This document shows positions 18,601-27,169 of a stretch of 64,000 nt of DNA, in pieces. A model generated the notes under the pieces. The model saw only the letters and a list, made by a program, of their open reading frames with translations. It was not told where the DNA came from and made no database searches. Position numbers and translations under genes: made by a program. Source of the stretch: Flammeovirga sp. SJP92 (GTDB taxonomy: Bacteria; Bacteroidota; Bacteroidia; Cytophagales; Flammeovirgaceae); contig NZ_LQAQ01000061.1 of NCBI RefSeq assembly GCF_001583495.1, forward strand, positions 62,001 through 126,000, given 5' to 3'. Positions within the stretch are counted from its first letter, which is position 1; each line of letters begins with the position of its first letter.

Positions 18601-19138
18601 TTACTTTGTTGAAATAAGGTGAAAAAGTGATAGCCTCAGCGCCTAATGTTTCTAAGTCTGATTGTACTTTTTGAGTATTCACCCCAGAAAAGAAAAGTAA
18701 ATCCAATACAATGGAGTGCTTGCCCGACATTGCATATTTTGGCAATTCTGACTTCATCAACAATGGATCTAACTTCTGTACATCTACAAGGTTTACTATA
18801 GATCGAATAGTACTAATATCTATACTGCTATTCAATGAATTGATCTCCGTTAAATAGGCATTGTTTCCTAAATAATCGTTGAGCAAAACACCATTGTTCA
18901 TCAAATTTGAACGTTTCTCTTTGTTCGGAATTTGATAAAACTGAAGTATAACGTAGGCAGATTGATCAGAAGTTTGAGATGTTCTTTTATTCGAAAAATA
19001 AGAATTGGCATTTTCAGGCAATTCCACTGCAACGCCATTATAAGTTACTTCTTCTAAGCTATTTTTTGTTTGGGCACCAACGTAGGTGTTCATCCCCAGT
19101 ACACAAAATAGTAAAAGGAAAATAAAGTTCTTTTTCAT
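12608..19138 (-). CDS. Giant secreted subtilisin-like (S8) protease with T9SS sorting domain
   Basis: A 2176-aa multidomain protein. I chose the ATG at 19138 (MKKNFIFLLLFCVLG) because it starts a clean signal peptide ending near VGAQ; an ATG at 19174 would add 12 residues. The S8 domain (~210-490) has catalytic D244 in GIWDQDVE, H269 in AHGNHVAG and S437 in DGTSQATP. Farther on come a C-terminal jelly-roll-like part, a MAM/choice-of-anchor-like segment (~810-990), a CUB-like domain (~1100-1220), a GEVED domain (~1350-1460, ending GEVEDYSI), a propeller-like region (~1580-1785), two related Ig-like repeats (~1890-2090), and a T9SS type A sorting domain (VFPNPTEGEV...) at 2106-2176. It is probably exported by the SprA system and released or surface-attached. 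It likely follows the gene at 19216 in one transcript (77 bp apart, no terminator seen). Confidence 0.93.
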   Translation of the reverse strand: MKKNFIFLLLFCVLGMNTYVGAQTKNSLEEVTYNGVAVELPENANSYFSNKRTSQTSDQSAYVILQFYQIPNKEKRSNLMNNGVLLNDYLGNNAYLTEINSLNSSIDISTIRSIVNLVDVQKLDPLLMKSELPKYAMSGKHSIVLDLLFFSGVNTQKVQSDLETLGAEAITFSPYFNKVRCQVHIDQLKEINAFSWLKYAGPIPPKVEKDDIVGQKMVGQDALMGYLGADQMLTGEGITVGIWDQDVEPHLDFNGRVTSHELEDHLFAHGNHVAGIMAGRGLVDPMGVGIAHNVKIESWNFNIGRNGLTTGEEMMGAALENEVSITQNSYGIPHPGGFLWPYINSDAELDQVTWEQPHVLHVFSSGNSRGNFQYGTSSKTAKNILTVGALTQTGAMSSFSSWGPVDDGRHGPHIAAKGVDVYSCSFFNDYELMDGTSQATPLVSGVAIQLYELYKKENSELPRADLIKGVLCNTATDLGEAGPDFAYGYGEMNALRAAKVIKNNHFASGNVETGDQETFKIWVPEGTGQLKVMLSWSDYPSIPFTPNALINDLDLTVVHNGTTTLPLVLDAQNPSQLATNKEDHLNNIEQVVIDLPESGYYEFVVNGNTVPQGPQNFSITWDFVEKGVTLLSPVGGESYVAEKEMMIYWSAPQNNTDAFVVQISEDSGMNYQTVAELAPSARNYTYATSSEAKGNLKVRVINGKYFDESTTGFSVIGRPEIVSSSSDVMSWTGVVGATSYEVMRMEEGEMKVIDEVTTTQFSPEAGQYWYAVRAVNKEKNIVGVRSKAVDLSVKGAISNFPFDEGFDDGASNYLTIEKSKAGNATINYDTEVNSHYLKFEGGLTGATFYGDGSTQEVWNANPTFISTATLKTEIPDGINSLLFTLDAKMAYSVSRNQSIFRVYVNGQPVSDIKGQSYFLGSETALLKREKMYFDLTDFLGEPIKIELKALCRYPSGVISWAIEGDQVGIDNIHLSEKAEYDVALLEIDHPNHSLRLEEAEVKFMIANIGSKNLETFDFSYEVYKNGVLNQEEKETFSTELPTFNTKNYTFVALGDFSEEDALYYVKGNAEHANDSKIENNTLQGSGFYNFGYIVPMAAHDYTQTTTVSDDVVFTDGGTRVFNYPDNTRSVHNFVPADPTKKVKVEFTSFQLEEGYDYLYVFDGTNARGEPIAVLNGALGDNNQTTFTSTVLGGGLSFLFYSDEAVNEEGWVATVSQVEHSVDFDAGVTAIQHPVTHVGLTGAERVYVTVSNFGKEDISSFKVAYTINDGTPRVQNVNRLLESGRSVDIEFDEPDVFNTFGIQYEVKAYTILENDGVGRNDTSVVRFKSDYEPALGFGGVFITNVMMGDINQTSGDNMYEDYSGQELTIKYGETAELIVTKNDGSGAGKYWIDWNFNGKFEEEEGFEFEPINPQQMKGIIDPPYDVEPGKKRLRIRVLSFGEMNPEGIVFTGEVEDYSIILEGQAPKHDLAVKSIELEKYITPDAYAIPVMIENKTPNSESYQLKLIVDGVEKEVVEVSGHEGKSMKEVLFSSIDLVETITEIKIELISSTDEVIGNNILQKTINVQPLNTVFAYNILGAEGVYPGPISFHMQNIKQPRNIKQVNGFYVYAGTIAKNKWYNSSTGGMLSTIDPFTGEISNIGFSDIELRDMCYSEPKDKLYGMAYYTPEIYSIDRATGASTLEGTLTNTSIKTITCDISGVLYGMDQLGNIYIINDEDWTTTKISSLPIFTGTSPHPHLFFDHNIGKMYLASRDNQLTTDFYQIWEVDPWSGSLKEGVINEGLSKAIGFSMFYDKKTAESLHSINSVKIQGLSTFGTIDEENREIKLIPAKQMDIAELTLQFSISPGAQLYYKGKQVDYTSVFDLTAPIVVEVRSFDQSNASLWSIECLPPLNDEAEITSYAISSLLNNDLVADIEGVVTTDGISIDAHKEDNLTNALVSIEKANRSIILMGSDTLMTDETKVNHSDDFMLKVVSEDLSKTKYYTVTTARQQNDQAELQSFTLLAGLNDHLADDIEAEITDQEILLDESLFDIEGKLVISFKLSTGAVMTQDQWIQTSGVDSLVLEEGLEFEVFSEDKLTKETYTVKVKDSTDPTSIITFSKDVINVFPNPTEGEVKVKHHEAGTIFIMDMNGKKVFTQELGVSQNQLNLSHLLSGMYIVRFEGQTSELWLTKLIIK

Positions 19139-19215
19139 TATAAAATTTATAGATAGGAAGGTAATGACTGCCAACTTGTTTGGAAGTTGACAGCCTATAT
19201 TATGGTTAGTATGAG

Positions 19216-22200
19216 TTACTGTTTTTGAATCTTATAAGTCTTCGTAGCCCCTCCGCTGTTCACTTGAACAACATACCATCCTTTTACAAGGTCAGATACA
19301 TTAAACTGGAATTGTGATGCTTGAGATAAGCCTTCGTAAGATTTTACTTTTTCACCGATTAAACTGTAGATATAAACACTTTCAATTTTTTCAGCTCCTT
19401 TGAGGATAAATTGATCAGTCATTGGGTTCGGATACAACATAATCGTGCTTACATCAAGAGATGCATCCGTCACCTGCTTCTCTTCTACCGTCACTACAAT
19501 TTCTTGTTCGATGCTCCAATTCGATTGAGAAGCTACAACCACAATTGTTGAAGTTTCCATCAAACTACCTGTCAGCGTGGCCGTTCCATCGTTATTGTCC
19601 GTTAATTCTACCCCTTCCATTGCTTCTTTTAATGCTAATGAAATCGTCAATCCTTCTAATCCTTCAACCACTACTTGGTGTTCGAAGCTTTCATCTTCCA
19701 TCACAAATAATGAGTCTACAGAAGTAAACATCAATGGGTTATCAATATCTTCCACTTTCAGTGAATACGATTGACTTAATTCCCAAGAGGCAACAGAGGC
19801 TTTCAATGTCACCACATTACTTCCTGTAGCATCAGGCGTACCGCTGAGCGTATACTTTCCTTCCATCTCTTCTAATGACAACCACTGAGGACCTTGTACC
19901 AACTCCAAAGTAACTGCCTCATCAATTGCACAATCTACTTCAATTGCATATTCATAAGTACCATATACTTTCACGGATAATTCAGGTGTTGAAGTGAAGG
20001 CTAATGGATTATCAATATCTTCAATTTCTAAATTAAACTGATGACTAGCTGATTGCTCTCCTGAAGTGGCGTTTACTCTTACATAATAAGTTCCTTTTTT
20101 AGTTGTCTTTCCTGAAAGAGTCGCCGTTCCGTCACCATGATCTTCAATTGATAACCATTCTGGTGCATCTTCTAATGAGAATTCAAGTGCTTTCTCTTCT
20201 TTATGTGAAGCTGTAATTACATAACTATATTCATGATAAATCGCTCCTGTTTCGATAGGCGTAGATGTAAAAGTGATTGGGTTTTCTTTTGCAATATCCA
20301 ACTCTACATTATCTAAAGTAAGTACACCTGTAGGCGTTGTAGTTTTAGCATAAAATGCAATAAACATTGATTTTGTTTTCGGTGCTTCAAACGTAACGCT
20401 CACATCTTTCCATGCATCTTCCACGGTAGAAGTTTTCACTAACGCTTCTTCACCCAAAGCCGTTTTCTTATTATCTTCTACCAAGTACACCTCTAACTCT
20501 TCCGTGTGCCATTTTCCTTCTAGCTCATCTAATTCCGTTCTAATAGAGAACGATAAATCATAAGTTGTACCTTTCTCCAAAGCTAGAGGCACCGAATACA
20601 GAATATCATCTTTTTTACCAGAAATCTGCATTGCCCCAGAACCCTTCACCAAATCATTTGATCCATCATCTGTAATCTGTTTCCATTCGTTACCGTCAAG
20701 ATTCAAATCGTCTATTGACCAACCCATTGGTTTTGTCGTTCCTTGTTTCATTGTCTCAAAATTTTCAAGATATGGGAGAGTCTCAACAGTTGGATCAGGG
20801 ATGGTTGTAAATGACCATACTGGAGCATTAGGCAGTTCACCATTACTATTATAAGGCACTACTTGCCAATAGTATTGGGTATTATATTCTAAGTTTTCTA
20901 ATTTAAGTTCAGCCGTTTCTAAGTCCACTTCTTTATCAGCAATCATGTTGGTAGGCGGATAATCTGTCCCTACATTGATTTTGTATCCTTCAGTGGCTCC
21001 ACCACCATCATTCCATGCTAATTTCAAACCTTTCATGATGTCTACATCCACTGCGTTTGAGGCTGGCGATACTGGAACTGCAGCAAGTGGGAATCCGTTT
21101 GAAATTTTTTCCCAAGAAATATCATCAATTAAAGCAGCTGTTACTTTTTGTTCTCTTCCTCCATGTCTGAAAGCAATGTAAGGCCCTTTGTCAGCATGGC
21201 TGAATAGTAAATTGAATTGTTTATATGCACTTGTCAACTCAAATGTTTCTTTCAATACGAAAGTAGAAGAATCTGTTGGGTCCGTCATTAAACCTACTTC
21301 AAGCGTCAAATCATATGCATCATTTGATTTTTTTGCTTGGAAAACGATTCTGTTGGTATCAAAGTTTTTCACCCCTGGAGATACTAAAATCACATTCGAT
21401 TCAAAATCATTCAAGTTCATCAAACGAGCACAATGCGGACCTGTAAAATACTCAAGCGCACCATCAATCACTTGTACACTTGTGTAATTGTCCCAGCTAC
21501 TTCTGATTTGACTCCATTTAGCCGGCATCTCAGTGCTGTTATCAAAATTCTCAAAGAAATTAGTAAGCGGTTGATAAGCATTTCCTATTAATGTAATATC
21601 GTTAGTACCTGAAGTTGCATTCGATTCAAAAGTGAATACATTCTCGAAATCACCTGCAGAAGTAGGTTCAAAATATAATTTGATATCCGCTGATTTTCCA
21701 ATATCAATCGTTCCAGTATAATCTGTTGAAAACGGTCCTGTAGAAGTACCTCCTCTGATAATCAATGGTGCCTTACCTGTATTTGTCACTGTTACCGATT
21801 GACTGATCTTACTGCCAACACTTACGGAAGCATAAGTAAGTTTATCCGTAGCAATTTGAATCTCAGGCTCCATTTTTTGTTCTTTTATAACGATATCATC
21901 TATCCAGAAGTATTTTGGGCTCCAGCTAGAAGTTTCGTGATATCTAAAACGGATATAAACATTTTCACCAGAATAATCTCCTAGACTGAAAGATTCGTAT
22001 TTATACTCTTTCATATCTCCTTCAAGCATCATTGATGCTACTTCAGACCATGTTTCCTTTCCATCTGTAGAGATCTCTAAATAAGTTCCACTTGATGGTG
22101 AGTTTGAGCCCGTTCTCCAATAAAAAGAGATCTCACTGTTTTCTGGCAAGTTCATTCTCGGAGTTATAAGTGAATAATCACCCGTCCTCCAAGCAGAAAC

Positions 22201-23301
22201 GTAACCTGTCATTTCACCTTTGTAAATTCCTTCCGGGAAACCATCAATATCACCAGTATTCCAATATTCATCGAACTCCCAATCAGAGTCATCAGGAAAG
22301 TTGGTATTAATAGTTCTATTTATCCTATTACCTGTAATTTGACTGATATAGAAATCTTCAAAATCAACGATAAAAGGGTACTCTTCAATATATTTTTGAG
22401 CTGTAAATGAGATAACTGGAGAAGAGATCTCTTTACCTCCTTTTTTAGCAACCACCTTATAATAATAAGTCTTTTTAGATTCCCATAATGTCTGACTATT
22501 GTAAGTGTAAGTGCCATCTTCTGTTATTGCTTGATCAGAAACAATAAGTTGCAAATTGTCTTCTTCAGTACCTAAATAGAAATCATAACGATCTGAATTA
22601 CATAAACTAAACTCTAAAGCTTGATCTACTTTTACTTTAGTATCCTTATTTTCAGGTGATACGGCCAAAGGAGTACATGGTGTATCATTGCTCACTAAAT
22701 AATGAAATCTGATGTTCGGCGTAGCATTATTAAAAGGCCTCCAACCTGCTACCCCTGTCGGGAAGTTATTATCACTACCGCTCACTGCTTGATGATCTTG
22801 ATTGACTGTACCATAAAATAATCCAGAAGTAACATAACTCTCTCCCGAATGATTCTGCCAGTGGATGATGATATCACTCGTTCCGTCGTACTCAAAATCC
22901 TCAATATCAATATCCATCCAATCTGCACCATTAGGAGGATACGTTACAGTTCCGTCAAATACCTTTGTATAATTATTCAAATCTGGATACGATAACGGCA
23001 CATCATCTCTGCTTACTAAAGAGATATAAATCTGTTGATTGGCAAACGATTTTTCCCATCCACCGAAATTCTTATATCCGTAAAATGAAATTTTGCTGAT
23101 AGTTTTAGCTTCTCCTAAGTCGTCACTTTTATATAAAAAACTACCCCAAGCATATTTCCAGCTGGAGTAAATTGGATCAGTAGTTGGTGTTTGCCCTGCT
23201 CCAATCTCTACAAATGCAGTAGGAGCCGAATCCTCCGTAGCATACGCAAATTGCCCTATACAGAATAAGACAACTAACGGAAACCATAATAGTCGTTTCA
23301 T
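19216..23301 (-). CDS. Large secreted multidomain adhesin-like protein with T9SS sorting domain
   Basis: A 1361-aa protein with signal peptide MKRLLWFPLVVLFCIGQFAYA. The first ~200 residues resemble the IG-G-T-x-P-x-Y repeat domain found in many Bacteroidota cargo proteins. Next come a fibronectin-like segment (~215-300), a MAM/choice-of-anchor J-like domain (~315-475), an ASPM/HYDIN-like Ig domain (~480-575), a second MAM-like domain (~580-745), a fibronectin-like domain (~750-850), a third MAM-like domain (~855-1005) and three putative-Ig repeats linked by the phrase EDIDNPL (~1010-1280). The end (LYPNPMTDQF...TYKIQKQ) is a T9SS type A sorting domain. No enzymatic motif is visible, so adhesion or polymer binding is an inference from the modules. 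First gene of a probable two-gene unit with the S8 protease. Confidence 0.88.
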   Translation of the reverse strand: MKRLLWFPLVVLFCIGQFAYATEDSAPTAFVEIGAGQTPTTDPIYSSWKYAWGSFLYKSDDLGEAKTISKISFYGYKNFGGWEKSFANQQIYISLVSRDDVPLSYPDLNNYTKVFDGTVTYPPNGADWMDIDIEDFEYDGTSDIIIHWQNHSGESYVTSGLFYGTVNQDHQAVSGSDNNFPTGVAGWRPFNNATPNIRFHYLVSNDTPCTPLAVSPENKDTKVKVDQALEFSLCNSDRYDFYLGTEEDNLQLIVSDQAITEDGTYTYNSQTLWESKKTYYYKVVAKKGGKEISSPVISFTAQKYIEEYPFIVDFEDFYISQITGNRINRTINTNFPDDSDWEFDEYWNTGDIDGFPEGIYKGEMTGYVSAWRTGDYSLITPRMNLPENSEISFYWRTGSNSPSSGTYLEISTDGKETWSEVASMMLEGDMKEYKYESFSLGDYSGENVYIRFRYHETSSWSPKYFWIDDIVIKEQKMEPEIQIATDKLTYASVSVGSKISQSVTVTNTGKAPLIIRGGTSTGPFSTDYTGTIDIGKSADIKLYFEPTSAGDFENVFTFESNATSGTNDITLIGNAYQPLTNFFENFDNSTEMPAKWSQIRSSWDNYTSVQVIDGALEYFTGPHCARLMNLNDFESNVILVSPGVKNFDTNRIVFQAKKSNDAYDLTLEVGLMTDPTDSSTFVLKETFELTSAYKQFNLLFSHADKGPYIAFRHGGREQKVTAALIDDISWEKISNGFPLAAVPVSPASNAVDVDIMKGLKLAWNDGGGATEGYKINVGTDYPPTNMIADKEVDLETAELKLENLEYNTQYYWQVVPYNSNGELPNAPVWSFTTIPDPTVETLPYLENFETMKQGTTKPMGWSIDDLNLDGNEWKQITDDGSNDLVKGSGAMQISGKKDDILYSVPLALEKGTTYDLSFSIRTELDELEGKWHTEELEVYLVEDNKKTALGEEALVKTSTVEDAWKDVSVTFEAPKTKSMFIAFYAKTTTPTGVLTLDNVELDIAKENPITFTSTPIETGAIYHEYSYVITASHKEEKALEFSLEDAPEWLSIEDHGDGTATLSGKTTKKGTYYVRVNATSGEQSASHQFNLEIEDIDNPLAFTSTPELSVKVYGTYEYAIEVDCAIDEAVTLELVQGPQWLSLEEMEGKYTLSGTPDATGSNVVTLKASVASWELSQSYSLKVEDIDNPLMFTSVDSLFVMEDESFEHQVVVEGLEGLTISLALKEAMEGVELTDNNDGTATLTGSLMETSTIVVVASQSNWSIEQEIVVTVEEKQVTDASLDVSTIMLYPNPMTDQFILKGAEKIESVYIYSLIGEKVKSYEGLSQASQFQFNVSDLVKGWYVVQVNSGGATKTYKIQKQ

Positions 23302-23636
23302 CTTTGATTTAGTTTAAATAATTGAATTGCTTTATGACTTCAATTTTAAGGAGATATTAAGACTTTGTAAATAGGGGCTTCCACTCAATTTGAACACAAT
23401 AAAAACACAAGTGTCTAACTATCAATTACTTATAAGTTTAAAAATAACCATTACAAAACAAAAAACAACAGGTATTTATAGCATTAAAAACAGTTATCCA
23501 TCTTGAAAAAATAGATAATAGCAATAAAATTTATCATTATTCTCACAAGATTAACATTTAAAATGCAACCTATTTCAAGAAAACAACGTGTAAACACATG
23601 TAAATAAATACTATCTCTTTGACTATCTATTTTTTT
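23302..23636. other. 335-bp divergent intergenic region
   Basis: AT-rich control region between the secreted-protein operon (minus) and the membrane-protein genes (plus). No convincing TTTG/TAnnTTTG promoter pair, RNA gene or repeat was seen, though promoters for both directions must lie here. Confidence 0.4.
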
Positions 23637-24212
23637 ATGTCTAGTGTAAACGTTTATATCCCCCTCGACCTCAATGGAATAGTAAAAAAGCCAAAGTACT
23701 ATGGAGGTTTTACTTTCACTCAAATCATAACTTATGCAGGAGCTTTGGCCTTAGGTTTTGATGTTTTATCCTATCTGAAAGAGTTATTCACTACAGATTT
23801 TACCATTGTTTCTTTTTTAAAAAACTTTTGGTTTGATGATCTCTTATTCTTTGGTGAAGCTAGCTTTTTATTGGCCATTAAACCCTTTTTAGAAAATTCA
23901 CCCACTTCTTGGTATAAGCGTTTTATATATTTTGATGGAGAAGAACTTATTGTTAATCGATTAGGAGTGAGTAGCAAAAGTATCAACTTGAACGATGTGG
24001 TGAGCTTTGAAGACAGAGACAAAAAATCTTCCAAAAGCTATCTTACTTTTACCCATAAAGACGGCTCTACAACTCGCATTCCTTGGTTATTAGGACATGA
24101 AATAAAAGAAACAGACGAAAATACAATTAATGGATTGTTAGTATTGATACAAAAGAGAATTGATAAAAACATAAATCAAACTTTCTTTTTGAACCCCGCA
24201 AATGTTTCTTAG
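23637..24212 (+). CDS. Unknown membrane protein, paralog of the next gene
   Basis: A 191-aa protein. I chose the ATG at 23637 (MSSVNVYIPLDLNG) because it places the VYIP motif near the N-terminus as in the paralog at 24372; an ATG at 23619 would add six residues. Two hydrophobic segments (~residues 22-45 and ~70-85) are followed by a soluble β-rich domain (FIYFDGEELIVNRLG...YLTFTHKDGSTTRIP) whose strand pattern recalls bacterial PH-like domains. No name can be given. It begins a three-gene run on the plus strand. Confidence 0.65.
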   Translation: MSSVNVYIPLDLNGIVKKPKYYGGFTFTQIITYAGALALGFDVLSYLKELFTTDFTIVSFLKNFWFDDLLFFGEASFLLAIKPFLENSPTSWYKRFIYFDGEELIVNRLGVSSKSINLNDVVSFEDRDKKSSKSYLTFTHKDGSTTRIPWLLGHEIKETDENTINGLLVLIQKRIDKNINQTFFLNPANVS

Positions 24213-24371
24213 ATTTATAAGAGAATAAGCAAACTAAGTTTTTGTATAATTAATGAAGGAAGAGTAAAAATAGATCTTTCTATTTCATCACAAAAACCTG
24301 AGATCTAATCCTTCTTAATCACTTAAAAAAAAGTTTGGTTTACTTATTTAATGAACTAAACTAAAAAGCTA

Positions 24372-24926
24372 ATGTTACAAAAGACGGAGAATAAAACACT
24401 ACTTCCCTTTCAAAGAAAAAAAGACGTATACATTCCTGTAAGTACAATGGGTCAACTTGAAATCAAGTCAAACAAGTTTATTCATTGGTTTATCAAAATA
24501 GTATCACCTACTGTAGGAATAATTGAAACTTGTCAAATCGCCTACGCCTACTATCATTTCGGGTTGGGAGGTGTGAATCCTATTGATGCCATTGGTTTTA
24601 GTCTCGCAAGTTTATCTATTCTATTACATCCTACCTTCCTTTTTAAACCTAAAAAAGCGTGGCCTTTTTCCTTTATAAGTTTTGAGGAGGATAAATTAAT
24701 TTTTAATGTGAAATTCAAAACAAAGGAAGTTTTTTATAAAGACATTCTACGATTTGAAGTGAAAAAGGCAAAGCATAATCGGCTCTATATTTATTTTTTC
24801 ATGAAAGACGGCACTGAAAGAAGCGAAAAGTGGCTTCCAGAAAATATGGATAAAGATCATGTTGCTTTAAGGTTAGCAATTAATGAAGAACTTCAGAAGA
24901 GAATTGATAGTTTTTCTTCCATATAA
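24372..24926 (+). CDS. Unknown membrane protein, paralog of the previous gene
   Basis: A 184-aa protein with the same plan as the gene at 23637: an N-terminal DVYIP motif, two hydrophobic segments (~35-65 and ~72-92), then a β-rich cytosolic domain (FISFEEDKLIFNVKF...IYFFMKDGTERSEKW) ending in a helix with xxxLQKRID. Shared spacing and the motifs F-I-x-F, KDGT/S and QKRID show the pair arose by duplication. The 160-bp gap between them is AT-rich and has no terminator. Function unknown; a PH-like fold is a guess from strand pattern only. Confidence 0.65.
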   Translation: MLQKTENKTLLPFQRKKDVYIPVSTMGQLEIKSNKFIHWFIKIVSPTVGIIETCQIAYAYYHFGLGGVNPIDAIGFSLASLSILLHPTFLFKPKKAWPFSFISFEEDKLIFNVKFKTKEVFYKDILRFEVKKAKHNRLYIYFFMKDGTERSEKWLPENMDKDHVALRLAINEELQKRIDSFSSI

Positions 24927-24978
24927 ATAGTACCTCATAATTTTCAAAAAACAATACTCTTTCTAAAGTAAACTATTC

Positions 24979-25842
24979 ATGAAAAAATTTTTAACCATAC
25001 CCAATCCTTGTCATGAGAACTGGGATCAAATGACTCCCGCTGAAAAAGGTAGATTTTGCAAAGTTTGTTCTAAAAAGGTGTATGACTTAACGGACTTGTC
25101 TACTCCTGAAGTTGAAAATCTTTTTGAGGAAAAGGGTGAAAACATTTGTATCAGAATCAAACCAAGCCAAAATTTCTTACCGCTCCGAAAGAAGCAAACA
25201 TTTAAATTTTCTCCCTATAAATTAGCGATGAGTGCTATCATAGCGAGTTCTTTAACATTGAGCACCGAAGCTTTTAGCCAATCATTAACCCCTTCCAATC
25301 AAGATAAAATTGATGTTACCAATACTGATCAATTTGTAACTATTAAAGGGCAAATAGAATGTTCCTATGATCAAGATAAGGTTGACTTTAAACACATGAG
25401 AGTAACTTTGATAACTTTAGATCAGGTGTATTCCACATTCACCCAAGAAGATGGAAAGTATTCCATGAAAGTTCCCAAAAATATAATTGGAGAGAAAAAT
25501 ATTATTCGTGTATTTCCAAATGAAATTAGTATTGATACATTCTCCAGAACGTATACATTTTCAAAACAGGATATTTATAAAACAAATATCAAATTCGAAA
25601 ATATAATAGCAGTAATAGGTGAACCTATTTTATTTGAGAGAGACTCAATGAAATTTATTTATAAAGGGGAGCCAATAAACAGCAATCAAGAACAAGAATT
25701 AATAATAATTAACCAGGAAACAGGATGTTGGGGTGTGAAAGATGACCTTCACTTTGAATATTTCTGGGGAGAAACAGCTAAAATCTTATCCGACAACAAA
25801 TTTGAGGAATTCATTATTTTATACGAGCTAAATCAATTGTAA
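24979..25842 (+). CDS. CHENWD-type membrane-anchored protein with carboxypeptidase-regulatory-like domain
   Basis: A 287-aa protein. The N-terminus IPNPCHENWDQM-TP-x4-GRFCKVCSKKVYDLTDLS, with Cys at ~12, 27 and 30, is a small cysteine module seen at the start of many Bacteroidota membrane proteins, probably cytoplasmic and metal-binding. One hydrophobic segment follows (~residues 82-100, AMSAIIASSLTLSTEAFS). The outer part starts with a carboxypeptidase-regulatory-like β domain (FVTIKGQIECS...TQEDGKYSMKVP). The remaining C-terminal ~100 residues are not recognised. It lies 52 bp after the membrane-protein pair and may belong to the same transcript. Confidence 0.7.
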   Translation: MKKFLTIPNPCHENWDQMTPAEKGRFCKVCSKKVYDLTDLSTPEVENLFEEKGENICIRIKPSQNFLPLRKKQTFKFSPYKLAMSAIIASSLTLSTEAFSQSLTPSNQDKIDVTNTDQFVTIKGQIECSYDQDKVDFKHMRVTLITLDQVYSTFTQEDGKYSMKVPKNIIGEKNIIRVFPNEISIDTFSRTYTFSKQDIYKTNIKFENIIAVIGEPILFERDSMKFIYKGEPINSNQEQELIIINQETGCWGVKDDLHFEYFWGETAKILSDNKFEEFIILYELNQL

Positions 25843-25965
25843 ACTCAACAAATCCAAGTTGTATGATAGTTTCAATAGATGGTCAAAAATAAATAATCTC
25901 TTTTTTATAATTCCCATTTAATGATTAGATTCATAGATACGTAAAAACATTATTTTTTCGAATCT

Positions 25966-27036
25966 ATGCTGATAAAAAAATACTTCTCGGTATCTGAAAT
26001 GTTTCTTTGGACACGAAAAGAAACATTGTTTTTTGTGATGCTTGCTACAACAGTTACTTTCATTTATGAAGTTTTAGAACAAAAATGGATTGCTATGCCT
26101 TGGACTCCAATTGCATTAGTGGGTACGGCTCTGGCTTTTGTGATCGGTTTTCGGAATAATGCTGTGTATGGTCGCCTTTGGGAAGGGCGGAAAATATGGG
26201 GAGGAATAGTGAATGACTCCCGAACATTTGCAATATACGTTGGAGACATGGTCACTAATGAGTACGCAAAAGAAGGGCAGGAACTTTCCAAAGAAGAATT
26301 ATCCAAACAGAAAAGGATATTAGTCCATCGACATATGGCTTGGCTGACGGCATTGCGTTATGCGATGAGAGCTAAAAAGCCATGGGAGAGTTTTATGGAT
26401 CATCCCACCAATAGAGAATGGGCTCAAAAAATTCATACACCTGAGTTTGTAGTTCCTGAGGAAGAAGCTTTAGCCCATTATTTACAGCCTGATGAACTTA
26501 AGAAAGTCATGGATGTAGGAGGGAATAAAGCGGCACATATTATTAAGCTACAATCCAATCATTTACGTTCTCTTAAGGAAAAAGGACTGATTTGGGAGTT
26601 CTCTTTTCTGAAATTGGAAGATATTTTAAGAACTTTACTGGCACTGCAAGGGAAATCTGAAAGGATCAAAAACTTCCCTTATCCAAGACAATACGCCACT
26701 TTGAATGTGTTTTTTGTATGGATTTTTATTTTCATTTTACCATTCGGTTTAGTTCCAGAATTTGCCAAACTTGGTGAAAGTCTGATTGGTATTCATCCTT
26801 TTATTGGAGGGTTATTAGTTTGGATGGGCATTCCGTTTGCCGCTATGGTATCGTGGGTTTTTCATACTATGGAGAGAATAGGTACTGTAGGTGAGAATCC
26901 ATTTGAAGGCTCTGCGAATGATGTTCCAATCTCTACTATAGCAAGATCAATTGAAATTGATGTCAGAACTTGTATTGGAGACAGCAAAGAAGACATTCCA
27001 CTTCCATTTGATGTTTTGGAGAATGTTCAGATGTAA
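25966..27036 (+). CDS. Bestrophin-family (UPF0187) ion channel
   Basis: A 356-aa integral membrane protein. The signature GFRNNAVYGRLWEGRKIWGG after the first membrane segments is diagnostic of the bacterial bestrophin family, which forms pentameric anion or cation channels. Hydrophobic segments are visible at ~20-60 (two helices) and ~245-310 (two helices: FFVWIFIFILPFGLVP and GGLLVWMGIPFAAMVSW). The length is somewhat longer than the ~300-aa family norm. An IR-like pair (AGATTC...GAATCT) precedes the start. A single-gene unit; no ion specificity can be read from the sequence. Confidence 0.9.
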   Translation: MLIKKYFSVSEMFLWTRKETLFFVMLATTVTFIYEVLEQKWIAMPWTPIALVGTALAFVIGFRNNAVYGRLWEGRKIWGGIVNDSRTFAIYVGDMVTNEYAKEGQELSKEELSKQKRILVHRHMAWLTALRYAMRAKKPWESFMDHPTNREWAQKIHTPEFVVPEEEALAHYLQPDELKKVMDVGGNKAAHIIKLQSNHLRSLKEKGLIWEFSFLKLEDILRTLLALQGKSERIKNFPYPRQYATLNVFFVWIFIFILPFGLVPEFAKLGESLIGIHPFIGGLLVWMGIPFAAMVSWVFHTMERIGTVGENPFEGSANDVPISTIARSIEIDVRTCIGDSKEDIPLPFDVLENVQM

Positions 27037-27126
27037 ATAATTCATATTAATTCCTGCTAAAAATCATTTTACTGACTTAGATCACCTTTTTTAGGTAAGC
27101 TATGTCATTAGAATGATTTTTTTATT

Positions 27127-27134
27127 TAACTTTG
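27127..27134 (+). promoter_or_regulatory. Probable -7 element (TAACTTTG)
   Basis: A perfect match to the Bacteroidota -7 consensus TAnnTTTG, 36 bp before the ATG at 27170. No clean TTTG lies 19-21 bp upstream, so the match is one-sided. Confidence 0.4.
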
Positions 27135-27169
27135 TCTAACAATGCACAACAAAGAAAAAATATAAGGAT

